From Desulfobacteraceae bacterium (GTDB lineage: Bacteria; Desulfobacterota; Desulfobacteria; Desulfobacterales; SKZT01), in contig JAABTQ010000006.1 in assembly GCA_011389745.1 (NCBI GenBank), positions 62,001-126,000 of the forward strand: a DNA stretch of 64,000 bases. The letters are read 5' to 3'. Numbering within the stretch: position 1 is the first letter of the stretch; the number at the start of each line of letters is the position of its first letter. Below are positions 38,440 to 48,774 of the stretch, piece after piece. Both the position numbers and the translations under genes were made by a program. The notes below the pieces were generated by a model. That model was not told the origin of the DNA, searched no databases, and worked only from the letters and a program-made list of their open reading frames with translations.

Positions 38440-40062
38440 ATGAAAATTAAAACCTGTGTTTTGCCTTCCGGCCAATTTATTTACGGAATTCATAAACCCC
38501 GCTTTAATGTGGATAATTTCAGAGAAAATGATTTTATTGAGCCTTTAGGCCAATTTCCAGATGGCCGGTTAAATGAAAATGACGCCAACTTTCCTCCGGG
38601 AATTGTTGAAGAGCCGGATGCGGATACAATATTTGAAATCCCAAATCCTTTTGCCTTTCGTGGTACCACATATATTTCCAAAAGCTGGGCCGATGAAAAG
38701 GCCAAAAACCCCGAGCGTATTTATCTTCCAAGACCCCAAAACATCTCATTTTCCGGTTTTATCGATAAATGGTTCGGGCATAATCCGAAGCTTTTAAAAA
38801 ACAGAGAAATACTATTTGAGTCATTACCTGAGCCTGTGCTTTTAGCCATTGCATCCACAGGCACTGATCCGGAGGATCTGGTTGCTCTGGCAAAACTTTC
38901 CTGTGAATTTTTATTTGAGCCCTGCGACAAAATCCCCAAGGGACTGAGATACAAACAAAGTAAGGACGGACAGGTAAAACCGAAAATCAAAAACAATGCA
39001 TTGTTTGAAACTCTTGCCAATAATTATTATTTGCCGGATACATATAAAGAGGCGATGGTATTACGGCCCGGAGTGCAAGGTAACAGCGAAATAATCGGGG
39101 AATCAAAAGATGACGACAGCCACGTCTTTGAATACCTTAGACGAAACAGTTATATTCCCTGGGGCCATTATGCAGCCAACATGGCAAATGATTCCATTCG
39201 CTATCGTTTATGCGATTTGACCCATTCCGATATAGCCGGAATGAGGCACCTGTATTACCAGCGAACATATACGCGACTTGCGCGCGAGTTGGGTATCCCG
39301 ATATCCCCTGCAAGGAAAAGACTCAGCATTGACAAATTGGAGTCTATCAGAATAAATATTTTAGAAAAACTCTCATCAAATACCAACTCCGATTCCCTAT
39401 TTTTTAATTGCTCACTCTGGGGCTGGAATTATGGATTTGACTTTTCTGCGAGCAAATACCGTCTTCATGCATCCCACCAGCAAATTCACCAGCAATTTGC
39501 AATGGTTCCGGCGACTGTTCAAACCCAAATCAATGAATGCCGAATTTCATCATATGCCTGTGGTGATATGATTGCTGAATTTATTCATGACTTTCGTAAA
39601 GAAACCGGCAAAAAATTCTTTGATTGTTACCTTCAAGCCATACGAAACAATCGACGAATAGATAACACACAAGCAGAAAAGAGTCTGATCATTTATGAGG
39701 ATAAACATGTGATGGTGTTTGTCCCAAAGGCGCAAACTTCTCAATGGGAAATTCAACTGATTTGTCTTAAGCCGGTGGGAAATATTCTGGAGGCCGATAT
39801 CCAATTGCGAAATTCACTTGACCGGGCTATGGCAATCACCATGAAATTTTTGGCAAATATGGGGATCAGAATGGTAACTATCTTCGAATATTCCAAAAGG
39901 TTCGATTCAGCAAATTCCGAGCAACATCTTATTTACGATTTTTTGCCTAAACTGCCTCAGTCTCCCGGTGCTTTCAGTGAAGCTCAGCTACGCTGGATCA
40001 ACGGTCATTACCCCGAAGATTTTGCATTGGCTTGCCGAAATAAAATGGAAGAGCCGGAATAA
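38440..40062 (+). CDS. Very divergent GalT/HIT-like protein, function unknown
   Basis: 540 residues without a family I can name with certainty. Residues 325-360 carry RLHASHQQIHQQF after a strand FFNCSLWGWNYGF; His343, His346 and His350 recall the HxHxQ nucleotide-binding motif of the HIT/GalT superfamily, and the C-terminal part (SLIIYEDKHVMVFVPKA) looks like a second HIT-like half. It may be a nucleotidyltransferase or phosphorylase acting on sugar nucleotides. It follows a PAS-LuxR gene and is closed by a strong terminator. Confidence 0.45.
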   Translation: MKIKTCVLPSGQFIYGIHKPRFNVDNFRENDFIEPLGQFPDGRLNENDANFPPGIVEEPDADTIFEIPNPFAFRGTTYISKSWADEKAKNPERIYLPRPQNISFSGFIDKWFGHNPKLLKNREILFESLPEPVLLAIASTGTDPEDLVALAKLSCEFLFEPCDKIPKGLRYKQSKDGQVKPKIKNNALFETLANNYYLPDTYKEAMVLRPGVQGNSEIIGESKDDDSHVFEYLRRNSYIPWGHYAANMANDSIRYRLCDLTHSDIAGMRHLYYQRTYTRLARELGIPISPARKRLSIDKLESIRINILEKLSSNTNSDSLFFNCSLWGWNYGFDFSASKYRLHASHQQIHQQFAMVPATVQTQINECRISSYACGDMIAEFIHDFRKETGKKFFDCYLQAIRNNRRIDNTQAEKSLIIYEDKHVMVFVPKAQTSQWEIQLICLKPVGNILEADIQLRNSLDRAMAITMKFLANMGIRMVTIFEYSKRFDSANSEQHLIYDFLPKLPQSPGAFSEAQLRWINGHYPEDFALACRNKMEEPE

Positions 40063-40064
40063 AA

Positions 40065-40103
40065 AAGGGTGAAAACTTTTCCATAGTTACAGTTTTCACC
40101 CTT
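40065..40103 (+). terminator. Strong rho-independent-type hairpin
   Basis: AAGGGTGAAAACT (40065-40077) and AGTTTTCACCCTT (40091-40103): a 13-base perfect stem with a 13-base loop right after the GalT-like stop. The trailing T tract is short. Confidence 0.75.
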
Positions 40104-40137
40104 CTCTCTTGAGAGTGGCTCATCAAGCTGTCATGCT

Positions 40138-40758
40138 CTATTTAAATTTTGCTTTAACCAGATCCAATACCATATTTTTGGCCGTCTCCAAATCCAATTC
40201 AGCCATATGTAATACTAGATCATATAAATCCGGCCGGTCATAATCGGTTTTACCAATCTTCTTATACAGGCTTGCACGGCGCTTATCCTCACTGCGCACC
40301 ATCTGAGCCGCCTTGTTATAAGGCATATCATGGTGTTCTATCACATATTTGACCCGGTATTCAAACTCATTGACCAACAAGATATGAATGGCATCCGGAT
40401 GATCCCTTAGAATATACTGGCTTCCGCGCCCCATAATCACAACATTGCCTTCTTCCGCAATCTGGGCAATCATAACCACCAGATAATCCAGATAAATTTC
40501 TTCATCGATATAACCGTAGTCATCCTTGAGCACTTTATCCACAAGGCCCTTGGATACCATTCGGGAAATAACCCTGGAAAGTTTGCCGCCTGCCTCTTTT
40601 TCCACATTCTCTACCCAGGTTTCGGAAACATTTGCCGCCTGGGCAATTTTAGAGACAATATCGCTATCGGCAAAAACATATTCCAACTCATCGGCGAGCA
40701 TTTTACCCAAGGCTTTACCCCCGCTGCCGAACTGCCGCGAAATTGTGATCACTGCCAT
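40138..40758 (-). CDS. Cytidylate kinase-like family protein
   Basis: 206 residues from ATG 40758, with AGGAGG five bases upstream. ITISRQFGSGGKALGKMLA is the family's P-loop, then RGSQYILRDHPDAIHILLV and DKRRASLYKKIGKTDYDRPDLYDLVLH. It resembles cytidylate-kinase-like proteins that often sit with stress or chaperone genes; nucleotide substrate not established. It is last in a minus unit with the universal stress protein and regulators. Confidence 0.88.
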   Translation of the reverse strand: MAVITISRQFGSGGKALGKMLADELEYVFADSDIVSKIAQAANVSETWVENVEKEAGGKLSRVISRMVSKGLVDKVLKDDYGYIDEEIYLDYLVVMIAQIAEEGNVVIMGRGSQYILRDHPDAIHILLVNEFEYRVKYVIEHHDMPYNKAAQMVRSEDKRRASLYKKIGKTDYDRPDLYDLVLHMAELDLETAKNMVLDLVKAKFK

Positions 40759-40825
40759 CAAATCCTCCTATATTTATTACCGAGAAGGCTTCGTCAAATA
40801 ATGGGCGAAAGCCATGTTAAGGGAA

Positions 40826-41731
40826 CTAATTTTCTCCCCCATGGGGTATAATCAAAGCCGGAAACGGTGACTTTTCAGCAATATATCTGGGAGTGCTTCC
40901 GATCCATCGTTCTGCCCACACGGATTTTCCGGAAGACCCCATGACAATCAGTGTTGATTTTCGCTCACCAGCGGCTCGCTCAATTTCTTCAATAGTATCA
41001 CCCACATAAACATGGGATCTTGCTTCAATACCATTTGCTGCAAAAACCTCACAAATTTTATCCAACTTTTCTCGTTTTTCTTTTCGAAGCTGCTGAATAT
41101 CAAGGTTGGAGGTGCCTTTGAGTTCCTTGCGGCTTGCAACATGCACCACATTGATTTTACGAATCACATCTTTGAAGTTTTTAAGATATTCGACCGCCCT
41201 CATGCTGGCCGGCGACCAGTCGACAGCCAGAAGTGGCTTATCAAATGGTTTTTCTGATACCGATCCGCTATCCACCCTGTTTTTATAAACTAAAACCGGC
41301 CTCTCAATTCTGCTTAAAAGTTCGGTAATATCAGCTCCTGAATAGAAAACTTCCATCATTTTTCTACTTCGCCGACCAATGACAACAAGATCGGCATTTT
41401 CCTTTTCAGCGGCATCAATGACCTGAGGAACCAGGTTTCCTACAACAATGTAGACTCCTACCTCCATACCCTGTTCGAACAGGTTTTCCGCCCAGTCAAT
41501 AAATCGAATGTTTGCCTGTTCTCTGAGTTTTCGCTCTTCACTTTTTTTGTATCCCACCCCCCGTTGCATGGCCACACGATCCCTTTCAATGACATTCATG
41601 AAAATAACGTGTTCCAGTGCAGACTTCCTCAGGGGCAAAAGCGACTGCAAGGCACCAAACCCCAGCTCCTCAAACTTAGTGACAAACAGCATCTTTCGAA
41701 TAACCATAGTTTTTTCATTATGTTGATTCAC
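40826..41731 (-). CDS. Universal stress protein, two Usp domains
   Basis: About 302 residues in two UspA-like halves. Both carry the ATP-binding style ending: first DLVVIGRRSRKMMEVFYSGAD, second TLIVMGSSGKSVWAERWIGS. The second half begins KPLLAVDWSPAS. GTG 41731 is preferred because AAAGG lies upstream; ATG 41707 is the alternative. It overlaps nothing and follows the response regulator gene, so it may be part of a stress-signalling operon. Confidence 0.85.
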   Translation of the reverse strand: MNQHNEKTMVIRKMLFVTKFEELGFGALQSLLPLRKSALEHVIFMNVIERDRVAMQRGVGYKKSEERKLREQANIRFIDWAENLFEQGMEVGVYIVVGNLVPQVIDAAEKENADLVVIGRRSRKMMEVFYSGADITELLSRIERPVLVYKNRVDSGSVSEKPFDKPLLAVDWSPASMRAVEYLKNFKDVIRKINVVHVASRKELKGTSNLDIQQLRKEKREKLDKICEVFAANGIEARSHVYVGDTIEEIERAAGERKSTLIVMGSSGKSVWAERWIGSTPRYIAEKSPFPALIIPHGGEN

Positions 41732-41753
41732 CGCCACACCTTTTTTAATTTTA

Positions 41754-42146
41754 TCAGCCAAGTACTTTTTTAATCGTATCAGCCAAAACATCGCCGTCTA
41801 CAGGCTTTTCAAGATACGCCTCGGGTTCGGGTACAGGGTCGCCTCCGAACTCGGTCAGGACTTTTTGGGATCTTAAAAATGATTTTTCAGCAATCCCGCT
41901 TAGCATAATAATAGGTATATCCTTGAACTTTTTATTGGTTTTCAACCTTCGGTATAAACGGATACCACTTTCTCTCGGCATTAATACATCAAGAATAATC
42001 AGATCCGGCTTCTCTTTTTTTACCGCTTCTTCACCTTCCTCCCCGTTGGTTGCCAAAACAGGTAAATATCCGTTTTCTTCCAGAACTGTCTGCGAGAATA
42101 AACGGACATCGGGATCGTCATCCACAACAAGTACTCTTTTTCCCAT
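41754..42146 (-). CDS. Single-domain response regulator
   Basis: 130 residues. VVDDDP acidic pair, phospho-acceptor Asp53 (ILDVLMPR), MLSG switch Ser and EKPV Lys are intact, with no output domain. It sits 74 bases after the hybrid kinase gene, in the same orientation, and probably receives its phosphate. Confidence 0.9.
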   Translation of the reverse strand: MGKRVLVVDDDPDVRLFSQTVLEENGYLPVLATNGEEGEEAVKKEKPDLIILDVLMPRESGIRLYRRLKTNKKFKDIPIIMLSGIAEKSFLRSQKVLTEFGGDPVPEPEAYLEKPVDGDVLADTIKKVLG

Positions 42147-42220
42147 AACGCATTCTCCTTGATAAGTAAATTAATTTTAATGGCTTCACGTTCGGCTCAG
42201 CCAGATTTAATCCATGAATA

Positions 42221-43741
42221 CTAATTTTCTTCTAATTCCATAAAAGGGACTCTGACAATAAAGGTGGTGCCTTTGCCGATTTCAGAAAAAACATCGATTG
42301 CACCATCGTGGTCTTCTATCAACTTTCTGGCCACCAGAAGCCCAAGCCCTGTTCCTTTGTGTCCTTTGGTACTGAAAAACGACGTAAATATTTTTTTCTT
42401 CACTTCCTTGTCCATACCCATACCATTATCAATAACCTCAAACCTGACCATATTTCCATCTTCATGAGCGGTTTTCAATTTCACTACCAGCGATTTTCCC
42501 GGGGTGTCATCGAAAACACAGGCATCAACAGCATTGGACACAAGGTTCATCAATGTGGTATGAATGCTTCTTGAATCCATGGCCACCTGTCCGATATCAG
42601 GATCGAATTCTTTGAGTATCTCGACATTATGTTCCCGGGCCGTCTCTTCCATAACCTGGCAAACATCCTCAGCAATTTCATTTGGGTTACATGGCTCATA
42701 TTCGGGCTCTCGTACCTTTGAGTAAGACAGCAAATCCATGACAAGTTCTGAGGTATGCTTGATATTTTTCTGAATCATATCCCAACCTGCTTTTAGTTTG
42801 TCGGTATCACTCTTTTTAAACCCGACCTCCATTAGATAACTGCCACCCTTGAAACCATGGAGAATATTTTTAACCCCATGGGCCATACCTGCCACAGTCT
42901 GTCCAACTGTTGCCAGCCGCTCAGACATCAATAACTCTTTTTCCAAGTGTTTAATCTCCCTTAAATCCTGAAGAAATGCAACACTTCCCATAACTTTTTT
43001 TCGTTCATACAAAAACGTTCCGATAAAACGCACCGGAATTGGCATCCCGTCTTTATTTAATATTTTGGTTTCAAGGTGTTGAAGTTTAAACTTTTTTTGT
43101 TTTTCATGGCGTTTTGCCTGATAATAACGCATAAGTTCTTTGGAAAACAGATCTTTTACCTTTTTGGTATAGAGCACTTCAGATGGACTATATCCAAGAA
43201 TATTTTCCGCAGCCGGATTATAAATTACCACATTAAATTTTTTATCCGTCGCTACAATGCCTTCCTCGGAAGTTTTGATCAGCTTCTGTAAAAAATTGGA
43301 CTGCAGGCGCAACTCATGGGTAGCCCTCTCAATCTCTCTTTCCAGATTTTCCGTATATTCTTTAAGTTTTCCTCTAATGTAAAGCTTATCCTGGGCCCTT
43401 TTCAAGGCCAAAGAAATTGCCTCATCCCTGACGGGTTTGTTAATGAAGTCTGAAGCACCATGTTTCAGGGCTTCTATGGCGTTATCAATATCTCCGTGAC
43501 CGGTAATTATAACAACCTCAACCTCCGGATTCCGCTTCTTAATATTCTTTAAAACTTCAATGCCATCCATGCCGGGCATTTTGATATCGGTGACAACAAT
43601 GTCGGGAGATTCCCGTTCAAAGACCTCCAGGCCTTCCTCCCCACTGAAAGCAGTCACCACTTCATGACCATCACTTCTCAGGGAAATGGCCAAAACCCGA
43701 ACATTGGTTTCTTCATCGTCAATTAATAATATTTTAGGCAT
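42221..43741 (-). CDS. Receiver-PAS-histidine kinase hybrid
   Basis: 506 residues from ATG 43741, with AAAGGAAC upstream. Order: receiver 1-120 (Asp52, VTDIKMPG), coiled coil, PAS (EGIVATDKKFNVVIYNPAAENI) and kinase core. The H-box is MAHGVKNILHGF rather than the common HExxxP; N-box NLVSNAVDA, G1 DNGMGM and G2 GTGLGLLVA are intact. It overlaps the upstream kinase gene by eight bases, so the receiver may take phosphate from that kinase. Confidence 0.93.
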   Translation of the reverse strand: MPKILLIDDEETNVRVLAISLRSDGHEVVTAFSGEEGLEVFERESPDIVVTDIKMPGMDGIEVLKNIKKRNPEVEVVIITGHGDIDNAIEALKHGASDFINKPVRDEAISLALKRAQDKLYIRGKLKEYTENLEREIERATHELRLQSNFLQKLIKTSEEGIVATDKKFNVVIYNPAAENILGYSPSEVLYTKKVKDLFSKELMRYYQAKRHEKQKKFKLQHLETKILNKDGMPIPVRFIGTFLYERKKVMGSVAFLQDLREIKHLEKELLMSERLATVGQTVAGMAHGVKNILHGFKGGSYLMEVGFKKSDTDKLKAGWDMIQKNIKHTSELVMDLLSYSKVREPEYEPCNPNEIAEDVCQVMEETAREHNVEILKEFDPDIGQVAMDSRSIHTTLMNLVSNAVDACVFDDTPGKSLVVKLKTAHEDGNMVRFEVIDNGMGMDKEVKKKIFTSFFSTKGHKGTGLGLLVARKLIEDHDGAIDVFSEIGKGTTFIVRVPFMELEEN

Positions 43742-46280
43742 TATGTTCCTTTGCCGCACCATTGGCTGCAGGAAATTTTACTTTAAAAGTCGTGCCGACA
43801 CCGATTTTACTTTGGACCTCGATTTTGCCTTCATAATCTTTGATAATGCCATAGCTGATACTCACCCCAAGGCCTGTACCCTTGCCGGTTTTTTTGGTTG
43901 TAAAAAAGGGCTCGAATAATTTTTCCTTCACTTCATCGGACATCCCAATGCCCGTATCCGTAACTGTTACAGCCACATAACCATTTTCAAGCCAGGATTT
44001 GATCGTCAAAACCTTTTGGATGCTTTTATCCTTTTGCTTTGCGGCTTTTTCATCCATGGCATCGATTGCATTGGTCACTAAATTAATAAAAACCTGCTCA
44101 ATTCGGTTGTGGTCAGCCATTATTGGGGGAATATTTTCATCCAGGTCGAGTTTCAAATCAATCTGATGAACTTTCAGTTGATGTCCAAGCACTTTGAAAA
44201 TATCCTTGATGGGCTTATTGATAAACAATTTGTTGCGAACCACCTCGGTCTGTCTTGCAAAATCACGCACATGTTTAATCACTTTCGATGCCCGGGCGAC
44301 ATTTTCCACAATATCATTGGCCATGCTTTTCAGGTCATCATCAGGAATAGGTGCCCCTTTTTTCAGCATTTTCAGAAAAAAATCCGCGCAAATCTGTATC
44401 ACATTCAAAGGTTGATTGATTTCATGAGCCATTCCTGCAGCCATTACCCCTAATGTGGTCATCTTGCTCGCCTGAATCAACTGAGTTTCCTTTTCCACGA
44501 TTTCCGTGATGTCAGTCGTATTTGCAATAATGACATTTTTTCCACCATATTCGGCATAACTGACAATGATATTAACGAAAAACGGATGCCCTCCTTTTTT
44601 GTGATGCCTTCGTTTGGAAAACAACATGGAATGTTCCCTGGAAAGATACCGCAGTCCGCTGATCACTTCATCATCATCAGGATCACCCAATTCCAGAAAG
44701 GAGGTTCCATACAATTCCTGCACTCTGTAACCATAGATATCTTTTGCCCGCTGATTCATATCGATGATTTCGTAAGTATCCATATCGATAATGAAAATGG
44801 GGGTCGGATCGTTATCGAAAAGGGAACGATATTTTTCTTCTGATTTGATATACTGTTCCTGAAGCATGGCATTTTCAATCGCCACGCCTATACGATTGCC
44901 GATAAGTTCCAGGATATCTTTTTCCCTGTGAGCAAATTGTGTCGGTTTTTTGCTGGCAATACGAATGACACCAAAAGGATTTTGTTCCTTATTGCTTATG
45001 GGCACATAAGCCAATGATTTGACATCATCTTTATCTGAAAAAAGGCAAACTTCACCATTTTGCTCCTGGGAACTTTCTTCAAAAATAGTCAGCTTGTCTG
45101 TTACGGCAACCCGGGTGATGATACTGTTCACGTCATCAATTTTTTCATTGGGATAAGGATTATCACACCCCCCCAGTTTGTAACGCAGGCAAAAGGAACC
45201 ATCGTCTTCCAACAAAAAAATACAAACGGCTTTTGCCTCCATAAAATCCAGGACCACTTTAAGCGCATCTTCAATTCTTTTTTCAAACTCGGCATGTTCA
45301 TTCAGAGCGGTATAGATGGCCACCAAAGTTTTCAGCTCGCGGGTGTGCCGTTCTTTTTCCTCTTCTGCTATTTTATCTTCGGTTCTGTCCCAGAAGGTCT
45401 CGATAGCCCCAATGATTTTACCGCTTTTGGCCTTGATGGGAGCAGCGGTAAAAAAAAGCCATTTTCCATCTTTCCCAAGGTTCTGGAAAAAAGATTCCGC
45501 CTGATATGCTCCTTCAATAAGAGCAGACTTATTCCATGCGGCCCCATATAACTTTCCGATTTCATTGGTATCAATCTGATCCAAAATAACATCCGCCATG
45601 GTGGGGCGTCGCCTCTTATAAAACGGTATCCATTGCCTGTCCGTACCAACCACCTCTCCGGCAGTTATATTGACCAACTTCTCCAATGCTTTGTTCCAAT
45701 GGGTGACTTTGTGGTCTCTGTCGATGACGAAAGTAGGAATAGTGCTGCCCTGAATGATCTGAGACACAGCTTCCTCATGTTCCCAGAGTTCACTTTCGAT
45801 TTTTCTGGATCGATTACTCCTTTCTTCAATAATCGAGGCAAACCGCCCCATCAGCGTATCCAGAAGCTTTCGAATTTCATCAGGATCATAGTGCCTGGCT
45901 TTAGGCTTCTCAAGGCCCTGCTCTTTTAGATCCTGAACCATCAAAAGATCCCACATGGATCTTGCTTTATAATGGTCGATTATCCGGACACTTTCAGGCA
46001 TGCATTGACCAATGCTATCGGCAAGGGTCGGATCATCACTCATTTCAAGAATGACCTCAAGACCGTCTAAATCACGAAGATCAAGATAATTGGTTGTCGT
46101 ATAAAAACCAAGTTTTTTGGCTAATGAAAGCCCTTTGGCATGTTCATCCTTATCGGCAACACCAATGATCACAGGTTTTTTCTCACGGAACTTTTTGCCA
46201 AAAAAATACTGAAGGAAACAGCCACAAAAATTTCCGGCTCCCACAATAGCTATTTTATGATCAAAAAAGCTCTTTATCAT
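43734..46280 (-). CDS. Sensor histidine kinase with N-terminal Rossmann-like domain
   Basis: 848 residues, no membrane segment. Residues 1-125 look like an NAD(P)-binding Rossmann domain: [12 protein letters not shown] (GxGxxxG), an acidic strand end [12 protein letters not shown], and [12 protein letters not shown]. Then coiled coil, PAS (about 175-300), GAF (about 325-475), second PAS (about 485-600), and the kinase core with His619 ([11 protein letters not shown]), N-box [10 protein letters not shown]1 DTGIGM and G2 GTGLGVSIS. It probably senses a soluble cytoplasmic ligand, perhaps a nucleotide cofactor; inference. First gene of the signalling operon. Confidence 0.9.
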   Translation of the reverse strand: MIKSFFDHKIAIVGAGNFCGCFLQYFFGKKFREKKPVIIGVADKDEHAKGLSLAKKLGFYTTTNYLDLRDLDGLEVILEMSDDPTLADSIGQCMPESVRIIDHYKARSMWDLLMVQDLKEQGLEKPKARHYDPDEIRKLLDTLMGRFASIIEERSNRSRKIESELWEHEEAVSQIIQGSTIPTFVIDRDHKVTHWNKALEKLVNITAGEVVGTDRQWIPFYKRRRPTMADVILDQIDTNEIGKLYGAAWNKSALIEGAYQAESFFQNLGKDGKWLFFTAAPIKAKSGKIIGAIETFWDRTEDKIAEEEKERHTRELKTLVAIYTALNEHAEFEKRIEDALKVVLDFMEAKAVCIFLLEDDGSFCLRYKLGGCDNPYPNEKIDDVNSIITRVAVTDKLTIFEESSQEQNGEVCLFSDKDDVKSLAYVPISNKEQNPFGVIRIASKKPTQFAHREKDILELIGNRIGVAIENAMLQEQYIKSEEKYRSLFDNDPTPIFIIDMDTYEIIDMNQRAKDIYGYRVQELYGTSFLELGDPDDDEVISGLRYLSREHSMLFSKRRHHKKGGHPFFVNIIVSYAEYGGKNVIIANTTDITEIVEKETQLIQASKMTTLGVMAAGMAHEINQPLNVIQICADFFLKMLKKGAPIPDDDLKSMANDIVENVARASKVIKHVRDFARQTEVVRNKLFINKPIKDIFKVLGHQLKVHQIDLKLDLDENIPPIMADHNRIEQVFINLVTNAIDAMDEKAAKQKDKSIQKVLTIKSWLENGYVAVTVTDTGIGMSDEVKEKLFEPFFTTKKTGKGTGLGVSISYGIIKDYEGKIEVQSKIGVGTTFKVKFPAANGAAKEHNA

Positions 46281-46359
46281 GAGTAAACGCTCATCTGGTT
46301 AACATATTGCCTGAGCAAACTAACAGGCGCCCCCCTTGTAATCAGAATTACCTAATTCT

Positions 46360-47946
46360 TTAAAAGAAAATCAAATGCACAAGGATAAAAGTCGGAAGTA
46401 GAAAAATAAGGCTGAATTTTATAATATACCCGAAAAAGCTCGGCATCGGGGTTCCGGCTTCCTCTGCAATGGAGCGTACCATAAAGTTGGGAGCATTTCC
46501 AATGTAGCTGAAAGCGCCAAAAAATACCGCACCCGTTGAAATAGCCTTGAGATAAATTGCATTTTCAGTCATCAACAAATCCACAGCCGGCTTTTCAGCC
46601 ATTCCAGGATAAAAACTTCCCAGAGCTGTATTAAAAAAAGTCAAATATGTCGGTGCATTATCCAGAAAAGCACTGAGAAATCCGGTCACCCAAAAATAAT
46701 GAGCAGGCTGCTGGACGGAATTGATTAAAAAGGCCAGTTCCCCTTTAGGTCCTGCTTTCAAAATGAGAAGGCAGGGTACCATGGTAATAAAAATCCCGAT
46801 AAACAGATAGGCCACCTCAATAATGGGAAACCATGTGAAATCATTGTCTTCACGGATTTTAAACGATGTGGTCATCAGCGACGCAACTCCCATCAATATC
46901 AGAAAACCATCGCGTCCCCAATCCTGTACCGCACGGTGAATACCAAGTGTGCTGACTTCGCCCCAATCAACAATACCACTTGTGAGAACTGCAGCCACAA
47001 TGCCTCCCAGGAACAGGAAGTTATGAATTCCTTCCAGCTTTAACGGCTGTTTGACACCATCATCAGGGGGAACATCAGTGACCTCTTTTCGATAAACCAT
47101 GGTGTCGATAATAAAATAGATCGTCAACAAAATGGCCACCACGAGAAGCATGTGGGGAAGAAGATTAAACGTCCAGAAAAAGGATACTCCGTGCAAAAAA
47201 CCCAGAAACAGCGGTGGATCACCAAGAGGGGTGAGCGAACCGCCAACATTGGCCACCAGAAATATGAAAAAAACCACCATGAACGTTCTGCTTTTACGGT
47301 AGCTGTTGGCCCTTAAAAACGGACGGATCATCAGCATGGCGGCTCCAGTGGTTCCCATCCACGAAGCCAGTATGGTACCGATTAAAAGCATGGTCGTATT
47401 AACAAAGGGGGTGCCCCGCAGTGTTCCGCGAAGCAGAATCCCACCCGATACCGTGTATAGTGCCCAAAGAAGAATGATGAATGGAACATAATCGGCCAGG
47501 ATAATATGAAGGATTTCGTAAAAAGCTAACCCTTTGTAAATGAATAAGAAAGGAATGGCCATGGTAGCCGCCCAAAAGGCGGATACCTTACCGAAATTGT
47601 GATGCCAAAACTCCGGGGCCAATAAAGGTAAGAGCGCAATGGATAACAGCATACAGGCAAAGGGAATAACGCTCCAAAGTGGAAGAATTTCCCCTAAATT
47701 GAAATGGTCATGATGCCCGTTGCCTTCCTCAGCATGCTCTATGGCGACATCATGTTCAGGCTGCTCATCCGGAACATGCAATTCAGGAGTAACCACTTCT
47801 TCAGCGTGATAATCTTTATCCGTTTCCTGAATTTTTGACGTCTCTATTTGAGTTCGAGTTGAAACCAAATTTACACTAGCAAACAGATAGTACCCTGCTA
47901 AAAAACACATAATCAAAATGGCCGCGGTTACAACTCTATTGCTCAT
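46360..47946 (-). CDS. nhaD: NhaD-type sodium/proton antiporter
   Basis: 528 residues with about 12-13 membrane helices. TLTPLGDPPLFLGFLHGV and GTTGAAMLMIRPFLRAN are typical of the NhaD/ArsB-like ion-transporter group. After a first membrane helix there is a His- and acid-rich loop (residues 30-85, including GNGHHDHF) outside the standard fold. It exchanges Na or Li for protons across the inner membrane. Specificity for a carboxylate cannot be excluded. Confidence 0.85.
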   Translation of the reverse strand: MSNRVVTAAILIMCFLAGYYLFASVNLVSTRTQIETSKIQETDKDYHAEEVVTPELHVPDEQPEHDVAIEHAEEGNGHHDHFNLGEILPLWSVIPFACMLLSIALLPLLAPEFWHHNFGKVSAFWAATMAIPFLFIYKGLAFYEILHIILADYVPFIILLWALYTVSGGILLRGTLRGTPFVNTTMLLIGTILASWMGTTGAAMLMIRPFLRANSYRKSRTFMVVFFIFLVANVGGSLTPLGDPPLFLGFLHGVSFFWTFNLLPHMLLVVAILLTIYFIIDTMVYRKEVTDVPPDDGVKQPLKLEGIHNFLFLGGIVAAVLTSGIVDWGEVSTLGIHRAVQDWGRDGFLILMGVASLMTTSFKIREDNDFTWFPIIEVAYLFIGIFITMVPCLLILKAGPKGELAFLINSVQQPAHYFWVTGFLSAFLDNAPTYLTFFNTALGSFYPGMAEKPAVDLLMTENAIYLKAISTGAVFFGAFSYIGNAPNFMVRSIAEEAGTPMPSFFGYIIKFSLIFLLPTFILVHLIFF

Positions 47947-48152
47947 GCTCCTTTCTCCTTCCCCTTTATCTTAAATCTTAAAAAAACATTTCATTTAATC
48001 CTGTCTTAAACCCCTCAAAAACATCAATAAATTAGCCGGAACTAATTGAATAACCGGATTTTCTTACTTTACAGAAAAGGCACTTATTGCATAAACAGCC
48101 AAACCGTGTCAAGTCCCTATTGCCCGTATTTTTGCTTAAAGCCTTTGAAATC

Positions 48153-48181
48153 TTGACAAATAGAAACATTCACTGTAGATT
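48153..48181 (+). promoter_or_regulatory. Candidate sigma-70 promoter
   Basis: TTGACA (48153-48158), 17 bases, TAGATT (48176-48181); the gene starts at 48236. It lies in the 289-base gap upstream of nhaD and the plus gene, which otherwise holds nothing I recognise. Confidence 0.5.
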
Positions 48182-48235
48182 TATCAAAGATATTCTTACT
48201 ATTTGAGTACTCAGGATAGATAGGTAAATCAAACC

Positions 48236-48772
48236 ATGGCGGAAATCATTAATCTGGTTAATCTCAGGGCGGAATCATTGAAAAAAAAGGTTTTCGGCCC
48301 CTGGAAAAAGCGGTTTGGATTTTTTTTTCCCCATGAAACCAAACTGTTGGATATTCCCGATAAAGCTTTGCTTTATTTGTCTCAACCTGGTGAGGAAAGC
48401 GCTTCAGCCTATTATGAATTGATCATGGGTGTTCTGGATCTCGGACCGGCGATAAAATTTTCTTACCTTGATAAACATGATCAACTTGTCGTGATGGAAA
48501 TTCATTTGTTTTTATCGGATTTATTCCGTTTTGAAATGATGCGCCGCCTCGGATGGATAGATCCTACAGTTTGCAGCATGAATAGTTTGATCGAGTTGGT
48601 AAAACAGTTCGACAAATACAAGAATATTTTGAGAGAACAACCGCCGCAATTATCACAGGCACATCCGGATTATAGTGCTTACCAAAATCTTCATGAAAGA
48701 GATCGGGAGGGTTTTATTCGGAGACTTCTTCCAGGAGCACTAGATATTTTTCAGCGAAAAATAGTACAATAA
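48236..48772 (+). CDS. Conserved hypothetical protein
   Basis: 178 residues, soluble, mostly helical, with LLYLSQPGEESASAYYELIMG and LSDLFRFEMMRRLGWID as its most distinctive stretches. No catalytic motif seen. Its stop is two bases from that of the convergent HD-domain gene. Function unknown. Confidence 0.7.
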   Translation: MAEIINLVNLRAESLKKKVFGPWKKRFGFFFPHETKLLDIPDKALLYLSQPGEESASAYYELIMGVLDLGPAIKFSYLDKHDQLVVMEIHLFLSDLFRFEMMRRLGWIDPTVCSMNSLIELVKQFDKYKNILREQPPQLSQAHPDYSAYQNLHERDREGFIRRLLPGALDIFQRKIVQ

Positions 48773-48774
48773 AT

